Shown here: piece by piece, positions 11,452 through 23,373 of the stretch | Position numbering within the stretch: the first letter of the stretch is position 1 | How the letters are laid out: the number at the start of each line of letters is the position of its first letter | Assembly (NCBI GenBank): GCA_032622095.1 | Contig: CP136066.1 | Coordinates: forward strand, 47,464,911 to 47,528,910 | Origin: Siphonodentalium dalli | Lineage: Eukaryota > Mollusca > Scaphopoda > Gadilida > Siphonodentaliidae | DNA: 64,000 nucleotides | Direction of reading: 5' to 3' | Translations under genes and position numbers: made by a program | Notes under the pieces: generated by a model | Told to the model about the DNA's origin: nothing | The model's input: only the letters and a program-made list of their open reading frames with translations | The model's database searches: none

Positions 11452-13029
11452 GAACACATACACTGCAATGCCAATGTCTGGATCAACCAGCTACATGTAT
11501 CGTTCGTCTGTCTGCCTGTCTGTCCATCCGTAGACACTTGCTATGATATCCACACGATAACTCAAGTATAATTTATCTGATCTTGTTCAAATTTTATGTA
11601 CATGTTTATGGTGACACACCCCTCACCTGTATAGTTTTTGTATCGATCGGTTTAGAAATTATTAACACTTTACAGATTGCATTCACAAATGCCAAATTGG
11701 CATGTGCTATCTGATACCATATAAACCTATTTACTTTTTGTCCGATTGTGGTCCTATTTAATTCATGTGTGATGACACACCCCCAGTGATCCCCTCACCT
11801 GTGTATTTTTTGCTACCTCATAGATTCATTGATCTGTTTAGAAAATAATTAACCCTTCACGTACACACATGCTATCGGATGCCATACTAGTAAGTCAAAC
11901 ATATTTCTTCTGATCTGCCTCATATTTCTTACCTAGGTTTTTCTTATCACGTTCTTCATCTGTACATACCGTACATGTTTTTTTATATAACCATTTTTGC
12001 TCTTGTTTTTACTTAAAGGGTTCACACATGCAGCTATGAGTATGACTTGAACATTTTTCATCTGATTAACACTATATTTGGTATGTAAATTAATCACACC
12101 AAAATGCAGATCAAGTTCGAATATGGGTTTGATCGGATATATTTTATAGTACATCCATGCGAAACTTGGTATGGATGATAATTTTAAAATGTTTCTACAG
12201 TCAATTCATCAACTGGACTTAGTAGGGTGACTACAATATGACGGTTCGCTACTGTCCTCGGGCTGGAAGTGCCATTTTAATGGCATCGTTGTTCAATATG
12301 CGAAGGGGTAAACTGCTCGAGACCCCATTGTAGATCATTCCATTCTATGTTCCAGTTGTGATGAATTGAACGAATGCATTTTAACACTATTCTATACTTA
12401 AGACATACATGTATTGTGTACATAAAATGACTCGACCTGAAGCATCCGATATCTGATCTCGAAACCGAACTAAGCAATATATATTATATTATTTATTTAC
12501 ATGTACTAATTTATAATGTTTTATTGGTCAAATACAATATTATTTTGATAAAAAAACGTGTTTGGCGGCTGAAGGCCCATGCGCAACCACTCGCCTATAC
12601 ATTACATATACGGTAAATGTATCAGTAAATTATCCAGGGATTTTTGGGGACACTTTTATAGGGGAATGATCTGCCAAAAGCATATCCAAAAGGCCTGAGC
12701 GGGGAGGTTCGGGAGGGGGTGTCCCCCTGCTGATGGTCGGGTCTGGCGGTTGTCCCCCTGAACTTTTTGTTAAATCCGTTGTATTGAGGGTTTAATTTGT
12801 CAAGTGTAACTTTGGAAATTTTTATATATGTATGGGATTGTAAATGATTATAAGTTATTGTCAGATATCCTTTGGTTCAATGGATTATGATTATCCTGCT
12901 TGAAATTAGATTTACCAGTACCGTTTAATATCACTCTAATTCATATATTAGGCTATTTTATATATTCAAGTGAGAGCACTTACATGTACATATAATATAC
13001 TACATGTAGTAGTGCAGAAACAATGTATA
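11452..13029. other. Gene-free stretch with a degenerate ~160 bp tandem duplication
   Basis: Two diverged copies of a block with GACACACCCC, CTCACCTGT and a GATC(G/T)G(T)TTTAGAAA word are seen at about 11610-11700 and 11768-11860, with a weaker trace near 12010. A G-rich patch near 12695-12765 contains GGTTCGGGAGGGGGTGTCCC. No coding signal was seen. Confidence 0.5.
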
Positions 13030-13033
13030 TTAA

Positions 13034-13477
13034 AGGTACTCAATCCGATCAGAGGGTCCTATATTACCATTTCTTTGGCTTTGGGGGTAAAACGTTTTTG
13101 ATTCAAGCCAAGGAACCCATCACACAAAGCTCAGGGTTATTAGATATTGATTTTTGAAATCTTTTATTTTCCCCGAGATGAGTACTAATAATTGCCCATA
13201 ACTTCGTAATTTGCCCGAGATGTGTACACCAGAAACACTATTCAAACAGACAAGGATGGATAACTTTAAAATCCAGTGGTAATAATAGAGCAATTTTGAC
13301 CGAGAACATCCTTTTGACGCCATGTTCTGGGACAGAAAGAATAGAAATGACAAAACTTCAAGTATCGATAATCACCTTGAGTGTTGATTGGTAGGTTCCT
13401 CGACTCAAATCAATTATTTTTTACCCCCAAAGCCAATAAAATAATAATATAGGACCCTCTGATCGGATTGAGTACCT
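13034..13477. mobile_element. TTAA-flanked MITE, copy 1 (444 bp)
   Basis: The inverted termini start AGGTACTCAATCCGATCAGA and are flanked on both sides by TTAA (13030-13033 and 13478-13481). A TTAA target points to the Kolobok or piggyBac groups. The AGG start does not fit the usual CC start of piggyBac, so Kolobok-like is slightly preferred. It is non-autonomous. A second copy of the family sits at 53249-53723, also between TTAA sites. Confidence 0.88.
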
Positions 13478-13481
13478 TTAA

Positions 13482-14664
13482 GTTAGTAATTATTATTTAG
13501 TACTAATCTCTATGTTAATTATTAATTTGGTATTATGATATTCCACATAATAACCATGTTGAATTGATCAAATTGTCTCTGTTCCTGCACTGTATTGTGT
13601 AATTTCACTTGAATTTGATTGAAATACGGAAGTAGCTGAATGGTAACTCAAACTATTTGAAGTTTTCACAGATGAAAGCCAAAGATGCTTTACAATATGA
13701 TTCCAACCAACTTTTTGTAAAATATGTTTTTATGTCAATATACTGGTACCGGTATATAAATGTTTTGTTATGATATAAATTGGGACCTGAATTTTTTTTT
13801 TTTTGGCACCTGCAGTTTGGGTGCCCACATCGGTAAGCAGTATGAAAACTGGCTTTGATAGGTCCCTGTGTATGTAAAAACAGACACACTCGCCTTGCAT
13901 TAGAAGAAATTTAAATTATAATAAATTCATAATAATGGCAATTATTCGCAATGGGTTGATTTAATAAATTTGCTAAATCAGCAAACAGCAATTTGGCAAA
14001 TCAATTTGTGCCAAACACTGACAATGGGTGTTCTTACACAAATTGTTTTTCAGCGATATGTGTGCTGAAATATTCCTAAATATTTATCTGAAAACTCTCT
14101 GGACCCCGCACCGAGTACCAGATTGAACTACAAGTAGACGCCTGTGATAACCACAAAATGGCACAAATTTACAGTCCTGAGTCTGATACTATACTAATCC
14201 AAAAGATGCTAATAACAAATGGCCATATTTAAAGCATAATTGTACCACAAATATGCATTGCAATTACGCCTCTTGGTGTAATTATAATGTCACCTTTCTC
14301 AGGAGGTGTTCGGATCTTGCAGAATATATACCGGATATTCGTAGTATCGGACCTTCGGATTATGAGACCTTCGGATTATTGGGTATTCGGAATAAAAAGC
14401 TACATAAACAAAGCCCGATAGACAAACAAAACAGAAATGAGTTTTATTTATTGGTATTATTATATTGTATTGTTTTGTAGCGTACTGCTACTTTATTAAT
14501 GTTTATGCAAATATATTGTGTCGTATAGTATTGGGTAATACCGTAATGGATACACAGTAAAACTCATTTTTTTACATTCCGTTACGTAAATTATGATATA
14601 ATGCCATAGTCGAAAATCTACGGGATACTAAAGATATCCCGTCGAAATTTCCCCCATGCCTCCC
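13482..14664. other. Gene-free stretch, little recognised
   Basis: AT-rich sequence. A short pair of CCTTCGGATTAT words near 14350-14380 resembles the 15 bp terminal repeats of the element at 52240-54125. No gene was seen. Confidence 0.45.
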
Positions 14665-15162
14665 AACGGAGCTTTTTCTTCCAGTCCGGAAAGGAAGAAT
14701 GTGATGCAAGATACCACCAAACCGCAATGTTTTTCGGGTAATACATGTGCTACTGCATCACCATGACATACCTTTCATATTCCTTTTCCAAAAATGAGAG
14801 ATTTATTGGGGATATTCGGCTGGAGCCGACGGATTTTTAAACATTTTTAAACATTGGGTTGTGCTCGATCGAACTCCGGTCACACCGTACTCGCTGTCGT
14901 GGGAGCAAGTATTTTCGTACCCTGACCAGCTCGTACCCTCCGAAAAAGTAAATTCGTACCCTAGCGCGAAACTATTTAGATATTTCAATAAGGCGTGCGT
15001 TCAGTTTCTCATCTAATAACTTTGCTTATCTCATTTTTAACCGGGATTGAACGTATACTATGGAACCCACAGTGATCTCTTGGACGTAAAAGATACAGAA
15101 ATAGAACAGAAACATGCCTGATGTCTTGGACGTAAAAGATACAGAAGTAGAACAGAAACCTG

Positions 15163-15198
<36 letters not shown>

Positions 15199-15225
15199 CA
15201 AATTAAATTAAATAACCATACTTAC

Positions 15226-15292
15226 CTGTTTTCAATCGTCGTATTCCATCACTATGCGCCGTGTCGTAATCCAGTTTCTCATCTAATAACAT
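15226..15292 (-). pseudogene. Candidate 67 nt first exon (MLLDEKLDYD...) in the left arm
   Basis: An ATG opens a frame beginning MLLDEKLDYDTAHSD that runs 22 codons plus one base into a strong splice donor, AACAG/GTAAGTATG. The same 67 nt exon with the same donor lies in inverted orientation at 16595-16661. A third copy at 16133-16199 has lost the donor (GT to TT) and reads E for D and R for S. It belongs to the inverted-repeat element, and whether it is transcribed is unknown. Confidence 0.45.
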
Positions 15293-15536
15293 AAATTTGT
15301 CCACCCTGTTTTAGGGAATGGGTCCTGGGTCTTTGCCATTGGGAAACAAATTGCGTCATAGAGGTTTACACTTAGTAAGGCCTATGCGATAACGATTATA
15401 GTATGGAGAGTTGTCAGTGTGAAAATAGTGTAATCAAATACTTTGATGTATATTATATTTGCCAATAAAAAACATCAAAACAATAATACATATTACAAAT
15501 AAAAAAAAACAAGAATATGTGCATAGATAATATCAT

Positions 15537-15911
15537 TCACCACAGGCTCACGCGTTTGCCATCGCACATACATTCCCGTGAACAGAAACAGCAACAGTTG
15601 CAGCGAGCGCAATTACATTTTAGTTTATTGCACAACAAGTTACACTTGATGTCCGAGACAACTGACGGGCTCATTCCTTCAACAATAAATTGTTTGAGAA
15701 CCGCCGCTCGATAACAATGACTTCCTGAAATTATATCAGAAACCTCTTCAGGACAACAGCCGTGCCTCAGCACAACTGCAGAACTTTGCCTGCCATCACG
15801 GCCTGCACGGCCCACCTCCTGCCAATAAGAAATAGAACTTGCTGGTGCACCCCAGTGTACAACAATGTCGATATCAGGGATGTCCAAATTCATGGAAAAT
15901 CTTCTGGTTTT
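15537..15911 (-). CDS. RecQ-family helicase terminal exon, 3' partial
   Basis: RecQ helicases are 3'-5' DNA unwinding ATPases of superfamily 2. This exon encodes only the C-terminal part of such a protein. The frame enters from a pyrimidine-rich splice acceptor (TTTTTTCTTTAG) ending at 15912 and reads KTRRFS, then MNLDIPDIDIVVHWG. Helicase motif VI, QEVGRAGRDG, follows at residues 25-34 counted from the internal Met. A following C60..LKQF stretch and a Cys cluster (residues 93-110) correspond to the RecQ zinc-binding module. The frame ends in a stop after SLW. No exon with motifs I-V is visible upstream within the window. Multicopy RecQ-like frames occur in invertebrate genomes, and its place inside a large inverted repeat suggests a transposon passenger. 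Family assignment is firm, but function of this copy is doubtful. Confidence 0.75.
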   Translation of the reverse strand, partial: KTRRFSMNLDIPDIDIVVHWGAPASSISYWQEVGRAGRDGRQSSAVVLRHGCCPEEVSDIISGSHCYRAAVLKQFIVEGMSPSVVSDIKCNLLCNKLKCNCARCNCCCFCSRECMCDGKRVSLW

Positions 15912-16245
15912 CTAAAGAAAAAAAATAGAAATTTCCCTTCCATTTACAAGATTTTCTTCATACTTAATTTGCATAACAGTATTTGATTACGTTATCTTCA
16001 CACTGACAGCTCTAGTATTATAAATCGTTATCGTTCATAGACATTACAAAGTGTAAACCTCTATGTCGCAATTTGTTTCCCAGTGGTAAAGACCCAGGAC
16101 CCATTCCTTAAAACAGGGTGGACAAATTTATAATGTTATTAGATGAGAAACTGGAGTACGACACGGCGCATCGTGATGGAATACGACGATTGAAAACTGT
16201 TAAATATGTTTATTTAATATGTATATAAATATATGTATATATATA

Positions 16246-16350
16246 ACTTGATGTGCAATAAACTAAAATGTAATTGCGCTCGCTGCAACTGCTGCAGTTT
16301 CTGTTCACGGGAATGTATGTGCGATGGCAAACGCGTGAGCCTGTGGTGAA
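16246..16350 (+). pseudogene. Inverted duplicate of the helicase exon 3' end
   Basis: The last 30 or so codons of the RecQ-like exon, through SRECMCDGKRVSLW and the stop, are repeated in the opposite orientation as the inner edge of the right arm. One visible substitution turns a Cys codon to Ser in the Cys cluster. It has no upstream helicase sequence and cannot encode a helicase. Confidence 0.8.
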
Positions 16351-16594
16351 TGATATTATGTATGCACATATTCTTGTTTTTTTTTATTTGTAATATGTAT
16401 TACTAGTATTGTTTTGATGTTTTTTATTGGCAAATATAATATACATCAAAGTATTTGATTACACTATTTTCACACTGACAACTCTCCATACTATAATCGT
16501 TATCGGTCATAGGCCTTACTAATTAAGTGTAAACAATTTATTTCCCAATGGCAAAGACCCAGGACCCATTCCCTAAAACAGGTTGGACAAATTT

Positions 16595-16661
16595 ATGTTA
16601 TTAGATGAGAAACTGGATTACGACACGGCTCATAGTGATGGAATACGACGATTGAAAACAG
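16595..16661 (+). pseudogene. Candidate 67 nt first exon, right-arm copy
   Basis: Inverted twin of the exon at 15226-15292, with the same ATG, the same open frame (MLLDEKLDYDTAHSD) and the same AACAG/GTAAGTATG donor. The core TTATTAGATGAGAAACTG occurs again, without the rest of the exon, near 15003 and 16857, so this short word is repeated five times in the element. Confidence 0.45.
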
Positions 16662-17199
16662 GTAAGTATGGTTATTTAATTTAATTTGTATGTATATATA
16701 TATATATAGGCAGGTTTCTGTTCTACTTCTGTATATTTTACGTCCAAGAGATCAGGCATGTTTCTGTTCTATTTCTGTATCTTTTACGTCCAAGAGATCA
16801 CTGTGGGTTCCATAGTATACGTTCAATCCCGGTGAAAAAAATGAGATAAGCAAAGTTATTAGATGAGAAACTGAACGCACGCCTTATTGAAATATGTAAA
16901 TAGTTTCGAGCTAGAGTACGAATTTACTTTTTCGGAGGGTACGAGCTGGTCAGGGTACGAAAATACTTGCTCCCACGACAGCGAGTGCGGTGTGACCGGA
17001 GTTCGATCGAGCACAACCCAATGTTTAAAAAACCGTCGGCTCCAGCCGAATATTCTCAATAAATCTCTCATTTTTGAAAAGGAATATGAAAGGTATGTCA
17101 GGGTGATGCAGTAGCACATGTATTACCCGAAAAACATCGCAGTTTGGTTGTATCTTGCGTCACATTCTTCCTTTCCGGACTTGAAGAAAAAGCTCCGTT

Positions 17200-18320
17200 A
17201 CCAGCGATGGGGAAAGTTGGACTATACATTCAATGTATAGTCAATTTTGGACTACTAATGCCAATGGGGTTCTAACAAACGGGAACGTAATTCGAGATTC
17301 CAAACTGTACTGTGTTGTTGTTGGTGGCGGTGGTGGAGACGTTGTTTGTGCACGGAGTCACTGCAATATAATATAGTTATTACCGGAATCACGTTCAGAA
17401 AGGACGTCTTACTTGTCGCACATCCATTTGAGCAATGCATATTCATATGGCGCAAATAGCTTTTAAAAGTGACAATTATGGTCTTCCATATATACCGGTA
17501 TCTGCACTCGCCGCAGTTGACCTTTGCACTTTGGCTGCGGATAACGAATAAATCGATAAAATGGCTTCCGACTCCACGTGTTTTGTGGGTTTGGTGAATT
17601 CGGCTGTAAGGGTATTGCAGGTGAAAAACGTTAAATGTTTTCAAATGGAATTGTAATCGGGACACGTGGTCATCTGTCACTAAGTGATTTTTTGGGGTGA
17701 AATGTGGTTTCGCGTTGTTTGCGTACGAATGCCAAAGGCTATATTCCAAGACAGTTTTCTGCCACTTATAATACATTCTTGCGGAAAGTGCCACTGGTTT
17801 CTGATACTCCAAACCTGGACCTACATTTTGATATATCACTTTAGTCTGTGCTCGCAGTTATCGTCAAAAACGAGCCTCCGAACCTAGCCCACCCTCATCG
17901 ACAATGAATATTCCCAAATTTAGGGGAATCCTACCTTAAAGAGCGTTTAGTGCTATTGAAAATATTATACATCGCATATAATCTGACCATGGAATTTGCT
18001 GTTTGACATTTTGCATATACAGTAAGAACGACTCTGTGACATATTGTTCAGAATTATATTGTCATCCGGCAAGATGTTTTGAACATAGTTGCGATCAAAA
18101 TTAAACGCTGAGACCAGTTCGCGGTTTGCCTAAACAGTCATGGTGACATCGCTTATAGGTATGCATATGCCACTTTATATAAGAATGGTATGACAATCCT
18201 GGAGCTAATAAGGGTACGTTTGCACCCACGGGACTTAACTTCAACCCACTCATTGTGTCCCTTATTATGTCCTTCAACGTATAAGCAATGTTAACACGAA
18301 AAACACGTGGCCGTGTAGAC
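17200..18320. other. Gene-free stretch, no supported gene
   Basis: A 194-codon minus-strand frame (17255-17839) has a loose CxxC..HxxxH pattern at about 17435-17515, but the spacing is 18 residues where 12 are usual, so it is not called. ATTCAATGTATAG near 17228 forms a small palindrome. Nothing else was recognised. Confidence 0.4.
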
Positions 18321-19430
18321 TTCATACAAGATGGCGTCCATCGTGGCCGCTGTTTCTCAGACTAGGCCCTAAGTCGGCTGATGCAAATTATAGCGGGAAA
18401 ATCTAGTAAAATGTATACAAATGTATATATTTTTGTGAAGATAAGACATAACGCCACTTTTATAGATACAAATTGAAACTCTCCATCAAGATGGCCGCCA
18501 AAATGGCCGTCGGAATTTTAAAATATGACATTTTTTCACTAATATCTTCTAGATCAGTTTATGCTGTTTGTAACTGGTTGAGAAATGTGATATAATATTG
18601 TATTTTGTATTTTAACTCATTATTGGATCAATGAAATGTGCAATTATTGGGGTCCTAGCCCCTTCGGATCCCTCATAAATTCGATTTTACAGAACACGGT
18701 ATAAAATTTCACAACAAAAATCACATTTGGGATTGTAGTCATATTTCAACAAGAAATGAACAGAACTTTGTAATGTGAGTGAGGCATATCATTACCTACG
18801 CATATTCCAAAATTGTTACGTTGGCTCAAAATGGCTGCCAAAATGGCGACCAAAACATGGAAAATGGTAAATATCGCACCAGCGTGTCCAGCAATCGCTT
18901 AAAGTTGCGGCTGGTGTATAAAATTGGCTATTCTGCCTTTTATACATTGAATACTAACATGTTTGGTGCTTAAAATGGTTAGTTGTTACTATTGTCATCG
19001 CTGATATTACCAGAAATATTGGATTTTTCTCTCACAAACTTGACATAAATATTGGCAAAAATTCAAGTAAAATGTAAATATCTTTGTTATGAAAAGTGTT
19101 ATTGTTTTGGACTATCTTAAATATATCACACTACGGTGTTTGTAGACCAAATTGTTCAAGATGGCATCCAAAATGACAACCAAATTTGGTAAAAAGTAGG
19201 TTTTTACATATATCCCGAACATTATTCTCGCCGTTTTCAGAAAAGGTAGCAAATTCTTACTCACTTGGGTTATTATATGTGTTTGTTAATTAACTGAGAA
19301 CTACATGTTCTATTCTGGTTATCCCAGTTCCGTATGGGGGCATGACAAATTCATTTTAAAATTGCAGAACCTCTTTTGTGATTCTGGCCATATTATTGAA
19401 AGGAAATGGGAGAACTTTGAGATGGAACTG
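18321..19430 (+). repeat. Degenerate repeats with AAGATGGC(N)GCCAAAATGGC motifs
   Basis: The word occurs near 18331, 18488, 18826 and 19158, the last three about 335 bp apart. The sequence between them has largely diverged. Related words appear near 31998, 32298 and 32385 and, in reverse orientation, near 34510, 34860 and 35022. The word contains an AAGATGGC core that resembles the binding site of the YY1 transcription factor. That resemblance is only a motif match. Confidence 0.5.
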
Positions 19431-19499
19431 AGATGAACCATAATCCTTTCGCTATTCTGGCCCATAGTGACACAAAATTATCAACTGGGTAGAGGGTGG

Positions 19500-20245
19500 A
19501 TGTCAAGATTGCAGCCAGGAAGTTACTGTATCACCATGGGTGAGGTGAATAGGTATGCAATGAGTTATGTTATGGTCATGAATGATGTGGATATGTACAC
19601 AAGGAGTGATTATATGTTATGAGTATGTTATCCATGGTGATATGTATATGTGTACAATGAGTGGCTCTATGGTCACGTTTGATGTGACTCGGTATACATG
19701 GAGCGACTGTAATGTGTATGGTTGTGTGTACCAAGTACGGGTGTGTCAGATGTTGCTATATGACATGCATGTGATGTATGGGTATAACGAGAGTAGCTAT
19801 ATGGTCATGTGTGTGTTGTTTTTGTACATATGGAGTGACTGTAAGGTCATGGGTGTGATGTACATGTGTTCCGTGTGTGGCTGTATTGTGACAGGTGGGT
19901 GTATATGTACACATGTGCTGTCTGTGTGATCATGAATGGGGTTTGTGGATAAATAGCGAGTGATTTTATGGTTATGGATAATGTTATATGAATGTACGGT
20001 CATTATGGAAGTGTATATGCATACCTGGAGTCAGCTGGATGGTCATTGATGATCGTGTGAGTATATAGGGAGTTTCCTTGTGGTAACGGGTGGAATGTAT
20101 ATTTATATATGCCGTGGATGTATTATCATTTGTGTGTATAGGGAGTAGCTGTATGATCATGGATGGCGTTTATGACTATACAGTGAGTTGCTGAATTGTC
20201 ATATGTGAGGTGTATATACAAGCATGGAATGTATGAGTGGTAATT
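19500..20245 (+). repeat. GT-rich degenerate minisatellite
   Basis: A loose unit of about 50-60 bp, roughly GTATACATGGAGTGACTGTA followed by TGGTCATGGGTGTGATG, repeats about a dozen times with heavy variation. The plus strand is very poor in C. A 115-codon frame at 19582-19929 (rich in M, Y, V and C) is a by-product of this composition. Confidence 0.75.
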
Positions 20246-21253
20246 CAGTATTGCAAGTGGTAATGCCATTTTCGCCTAATATTGAGTGGTGTGGTAACAC
20301 AATTATAAGTCACAAGCCATTCAAAAGCCATATCCTGCAAAGTTGCCACCGGATTTTAATAGTTGGAACAAAAATAGAAACTGCAATCGCATCTATTACC
20401 AAACTTTGTTAAAGCAGATAGTTAAGATATTTTATCCATACTAGTATGTGGGCAGGAGTATCCAAAAACTGTTCATCTGTACAATCTATACATAGGAATG
20501 GATTTTACAATATATTTAACACCACGAATTTACCACATATCACACTGTGGGGGGGGGGGACTACTCCTGACGATTTGGTTTTCTACCGAGTTCCGTGAGC
20601 AATTTTGAGCGGCGATTCCGAGTCTCTGTCGTGCAATTGTGACATAAAACGTAAAAATCAAAACAATATTAGGACCGTATTTCGTGAGTTTCATAGCGCT
20701 ATTGTAAAATTATAGTCACTGGCTATAAGCGTGTGTAAAAAATGTTTAAAATTATCCCGAAATGCACAGAAATTGACACTTGATTTTCCGAGATTCCGAT
20801 TCTCTGTTGTGAGCTCCGATTAGCTACCGAGCGCTCGGTTCTCTTCGAATAACTCGATTGTCTTCCTTTAGTAAAGTGGTGTATGCCGTCCTCGTGATTT
20901 ATACCGATATGACAACATGATTAGTTATACACCTGACACATAATGAGCGGCTGCCATATGCATTGACGTGGGTGTTCAGATCCATTAGCATGCCCGATAT
21001 AATGTAGCTGGGTCAAGTAACATTTAATTGCAATTACAAAATTGACACCAAGTGACTCGCTCAGTATAGCATCCTATAATGGTCCCTAATATTAATGACC
21101 ACATTGTTAACAGATGGCACGTTATTATCATTAAAAAATTCGCCTCTTCTGGAGAACTGGCGGGTCATTTGAACCAATCCTAAGGAGCGACAGCATCTTC
21201 CGGCTATGGATAGGGCACAACCGTTGGCGAGCAACACGCCGATGAAGAAAATG
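20246..21253. other. Gene-free stretch, nothing recognised
   Basis: A run of about 10 G lies near 20550. Words resembling GATTCCGAGTCTCTGT(C/T)GTG occur twice (about 20614 and 20791), suggesting a degenerate duplication. No coding signal was seen. Confidence 0.4.
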
Positions 21254-21658
21254 TTCGACTGTCGTTATGTGGTTACACAACAGTGAAGCAATATAGCATG
21301 GCTCACCAGTACAAGACTCACTCCGTAACAAGCGAAGGTGGGGAATGGTCCAAAGAGAACAAGATACAATGAGCCTCTGACACACCTTTGTCACATATGT
21401 AGCAAAGTATACCAATCTCGTCAGCGGCTCAACGCGCATCTTGCCTATAAGCGGGTTGATGCAGTAGGGAAGATTATTATCATGTGTGGTGCGTGTGTGT
21501 GTGGCCAAGCAGTACTGCCAGACGGATTATGAAGACCATATGAACACACAAATAAAGGCGAAACCGTATGAAGGTCAGCTCTGTAAAAACGATTTGCGTA
21601 TAAGAAGTCGCTGAAAAAGCATGTCAAGAACTGCAAAGGTTTTAGTATCTATGCTTGA
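21254..21658 (+). pseudogene. Broken C2H2 zinc-finger gene, last three fingers
   Basis: Three consecutive zinc-finger units can be read in different frames. Finger 1 (21260-21321) has a first Cys at 21260-21262, then, after a one-base shift, CGYTTVKQYSMAHQYKTH. Finger 2 (about 21389-21455) reads CHICSKVYQSRQRLNAHL with exact CxxC-x12-H spacing, but the last His is replaced by Arg. Finger 3 (about 21560-21640) reads KPYEGQLCK, shifts frame, and continues RFAYKKSLKKHVKNCKG to a stop at 21656. It is C2HC-type with its first Cys changed to Gly. The TGEKPY-type linker is recognisable only across frames. At least three disabling lesions make this a pseudogene. Confidence 0.8.
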
Positions 21659-23152
21659 CAATAATAGCATCGCCATTTCTGGGAAATATATTTTGAAAAC
21701 CGTGAAAATGTTGTTCATGTAAACTGAACAATCATGACTGTGGCAAATGTTAAAGGTGCTCTGTAACACTTCCGAAAACAACAACAACAGCAGCAACAGC
21801 GACAACAAAATAAAACAAAAATATTAAACTCATTGACAGACGTATTTGCTTCACTGCGCCTAAACATACAAGAGAAACGCATACTATTACATATAATTCT
21901 CTTTAAAGTCTCATGAAATAAAATTTCTGTAACAAATGTTATAGTGCTCTAATAATAGTCACAATTCCTGTCCCAGCTTATATTAAAAATAAAACAAAAC
22001 AAAAATTGCCCAGTGACATAGGCTAAATTTATTAACCATCTGGCTGAAACTTCTTATGTTATAACTCTCAATCAATGCATAAACTTCAGGAATGAGATAA
22101 GTAAAATTTACAAACACGTGAATATAAATAATGTCCGTAAAAGACAACAATATGATATGTGCTCCGTAATTGTTTGCATGTCGAAACTGTGTTATAATTG
22201 TGAACAAATAACTGCATTCAGGTAATATGAATCTTACAAAATATCTTGTTTCAGCCCAATGATTGTTTGATCATGATTTTGGCGTTAGATGTGGACATGA
22301 AAAAAGTACCCCGCACACATGTAGAGAGTCGGACCCATCGCGATTAAGTTGCAAAGAATCGGAGCCATCAATACAGAACCGAAACCTTCACCAGATTTTC
22401 ATTATATCATCTTTTCTATAAAAAAAAGCGAGTTATGGTTGATTTTTTAAGCATCCCTCAGTGGATTTCACGGGCGCCATATTTTGAAAGTTACGATGAA
22501 TTTCTATGAATAATAGTTTGTGAAAAAGTTGTGAAAATGAAGAATTTTCCTCATCAATTGACAAATATTCGAGTAATTTCCCAATAATATTTGAATTTCT
22601 GACGATAAACTGACCCGATTTTGGAACATATATTACCAATCTTCACTTGTGCGTCAATTGCTCCTCCATCGTAAATGATGCTCGGTAACATGTGGCAGAA
22701 CAAAATTGCTTTGAGTATGATGATGTCAAGAAAATGAGCAAAAATGCAAAGAATCGGAAAATTTGCTCGGTAGAGACTGTAAATAAAGATCGGTTGAGAA
22801 CCAACACGTCAGGAGTGGTTCCCACACAGCACATACCAGTATAACCTGGTGAGACATTTCATGAAACGTTCTAATATAGAATGCATGTATATGCATCACA
22901 ATGACATGGGACACTCTGCTGACGTGAAACGGAAATATCGAATACAATACCGTTTGTGTATCACGGAAATTCGTTTCGAAGCTGGAGTATAAATGTGTAT
23001 AAGATGTGCGTATAGTTCAGACGTTGTGTTACCTGACATGGTACGATCGGCGGTGCTAACATTTGCGGCAATACATTCCATCCGTTAGCTTGGTTCTCAC
23101 ATGTAAGCTTGATTCACTGAAATAATTACATACTTTATTTATGGTATAATAA
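21659..23152. other. Gene-free stretch, nothing recognised
   Basis: AT-rich sequence with a short CAACA/CAGCAACAGCGACAAC low-complexity patch near 21780. A patch near 22330 repeats an ATCGGAGCC/GTCGGACCC word. No supported gene. Confidence 0.45.
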
Positions 23153-23373
23153 TAGTTTCGCGTTTCGCAGTATAGAGAAAAACATTTGTCTTGCCAACGC
23201 GGGTTAACATAATTATATAGCGCGGGAATCGGTGGGTTTCGTGATTGGGTGTAATTATGTTTGTTTATGAACACGTGACGAGGTAACAGCCAATGGGGCT
23301 TAGTGATAACAAAGAGGGGTCACTTGTTCGGGAATCATATTCACTTCTAGCATGTCGTTCGTCCCGTCAACTT
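23153..23373 (+). repeat. ~220 bp direct repeat, copy 1 of 2
   Basis: Nearly identical to 27161-27383, with only a handful of substitutions over about 220 bp. It contains CAGTATAGAGAAAAACATTT, a CACGTG-like E-box region (ACACGTGACG here, ACACGTGATG in the other copy) and CCAATGGGGC, a CCAAT-box-like word. The edges are abrupt, but no TIR or poly(A) tail was found, so the mechanism is unknown. Confidence 0.9.

Larger units (their letters stand above)
14665..17199. mobile_element. 2.5 kb inverted-repeat element carrying a RecQ-type helicase exon
   Basis: The left arm (14665 to about 15631) and right arm (about 16246-17199) are inverted copies of roughly 960 bp, separated by a central part of about 615 bp. 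The outer ends read AACGGAGCTTTTTCTTC and its complement. The arms differ at scattered bases and by small insertions, for example a longer AT repeat at 15164-15193 than at about 16690-16708. That argues against a simple assembly foldback. Part of the arm (the block with GACCCAGGACCCATTCC) is present a third time at about 15985-16200. A mobile element that captured or encodes a helicase is likely; its class is unknown. Confidence 0.8.

Noticed and set aside
14803-17114. Two similar short frames (minus 14803-14988, plus 16887-17114) that might be a conserved protein
   Set aside because: They are the same sequence in the two arms of the inverted repeat. Their similarity reflects duplication, and both end in unrelated tails.
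14665-17199. Palindrome as an assembly or sequencing foldback artefact
   Set aside because: The arms differ by substitutions and small indels, and part of the arm exists in a third, more diverged copy, which a fold-over read would not produce. Raw reads would settle it.
17255-17839. 194-codon frame with CxxC..HxxxH
   Set aside because: The Cys-to-His spacing is 18 residues and the hydrophobic positions do not match a C2H2 finger. No other family resemblance.
19582-19929. 115-codon Met/Tyr/Val/Cys-rich frame
   Set aside because: A product of the C-poor GT-rich minisatellite. No splice or start context and no homologue recognised.
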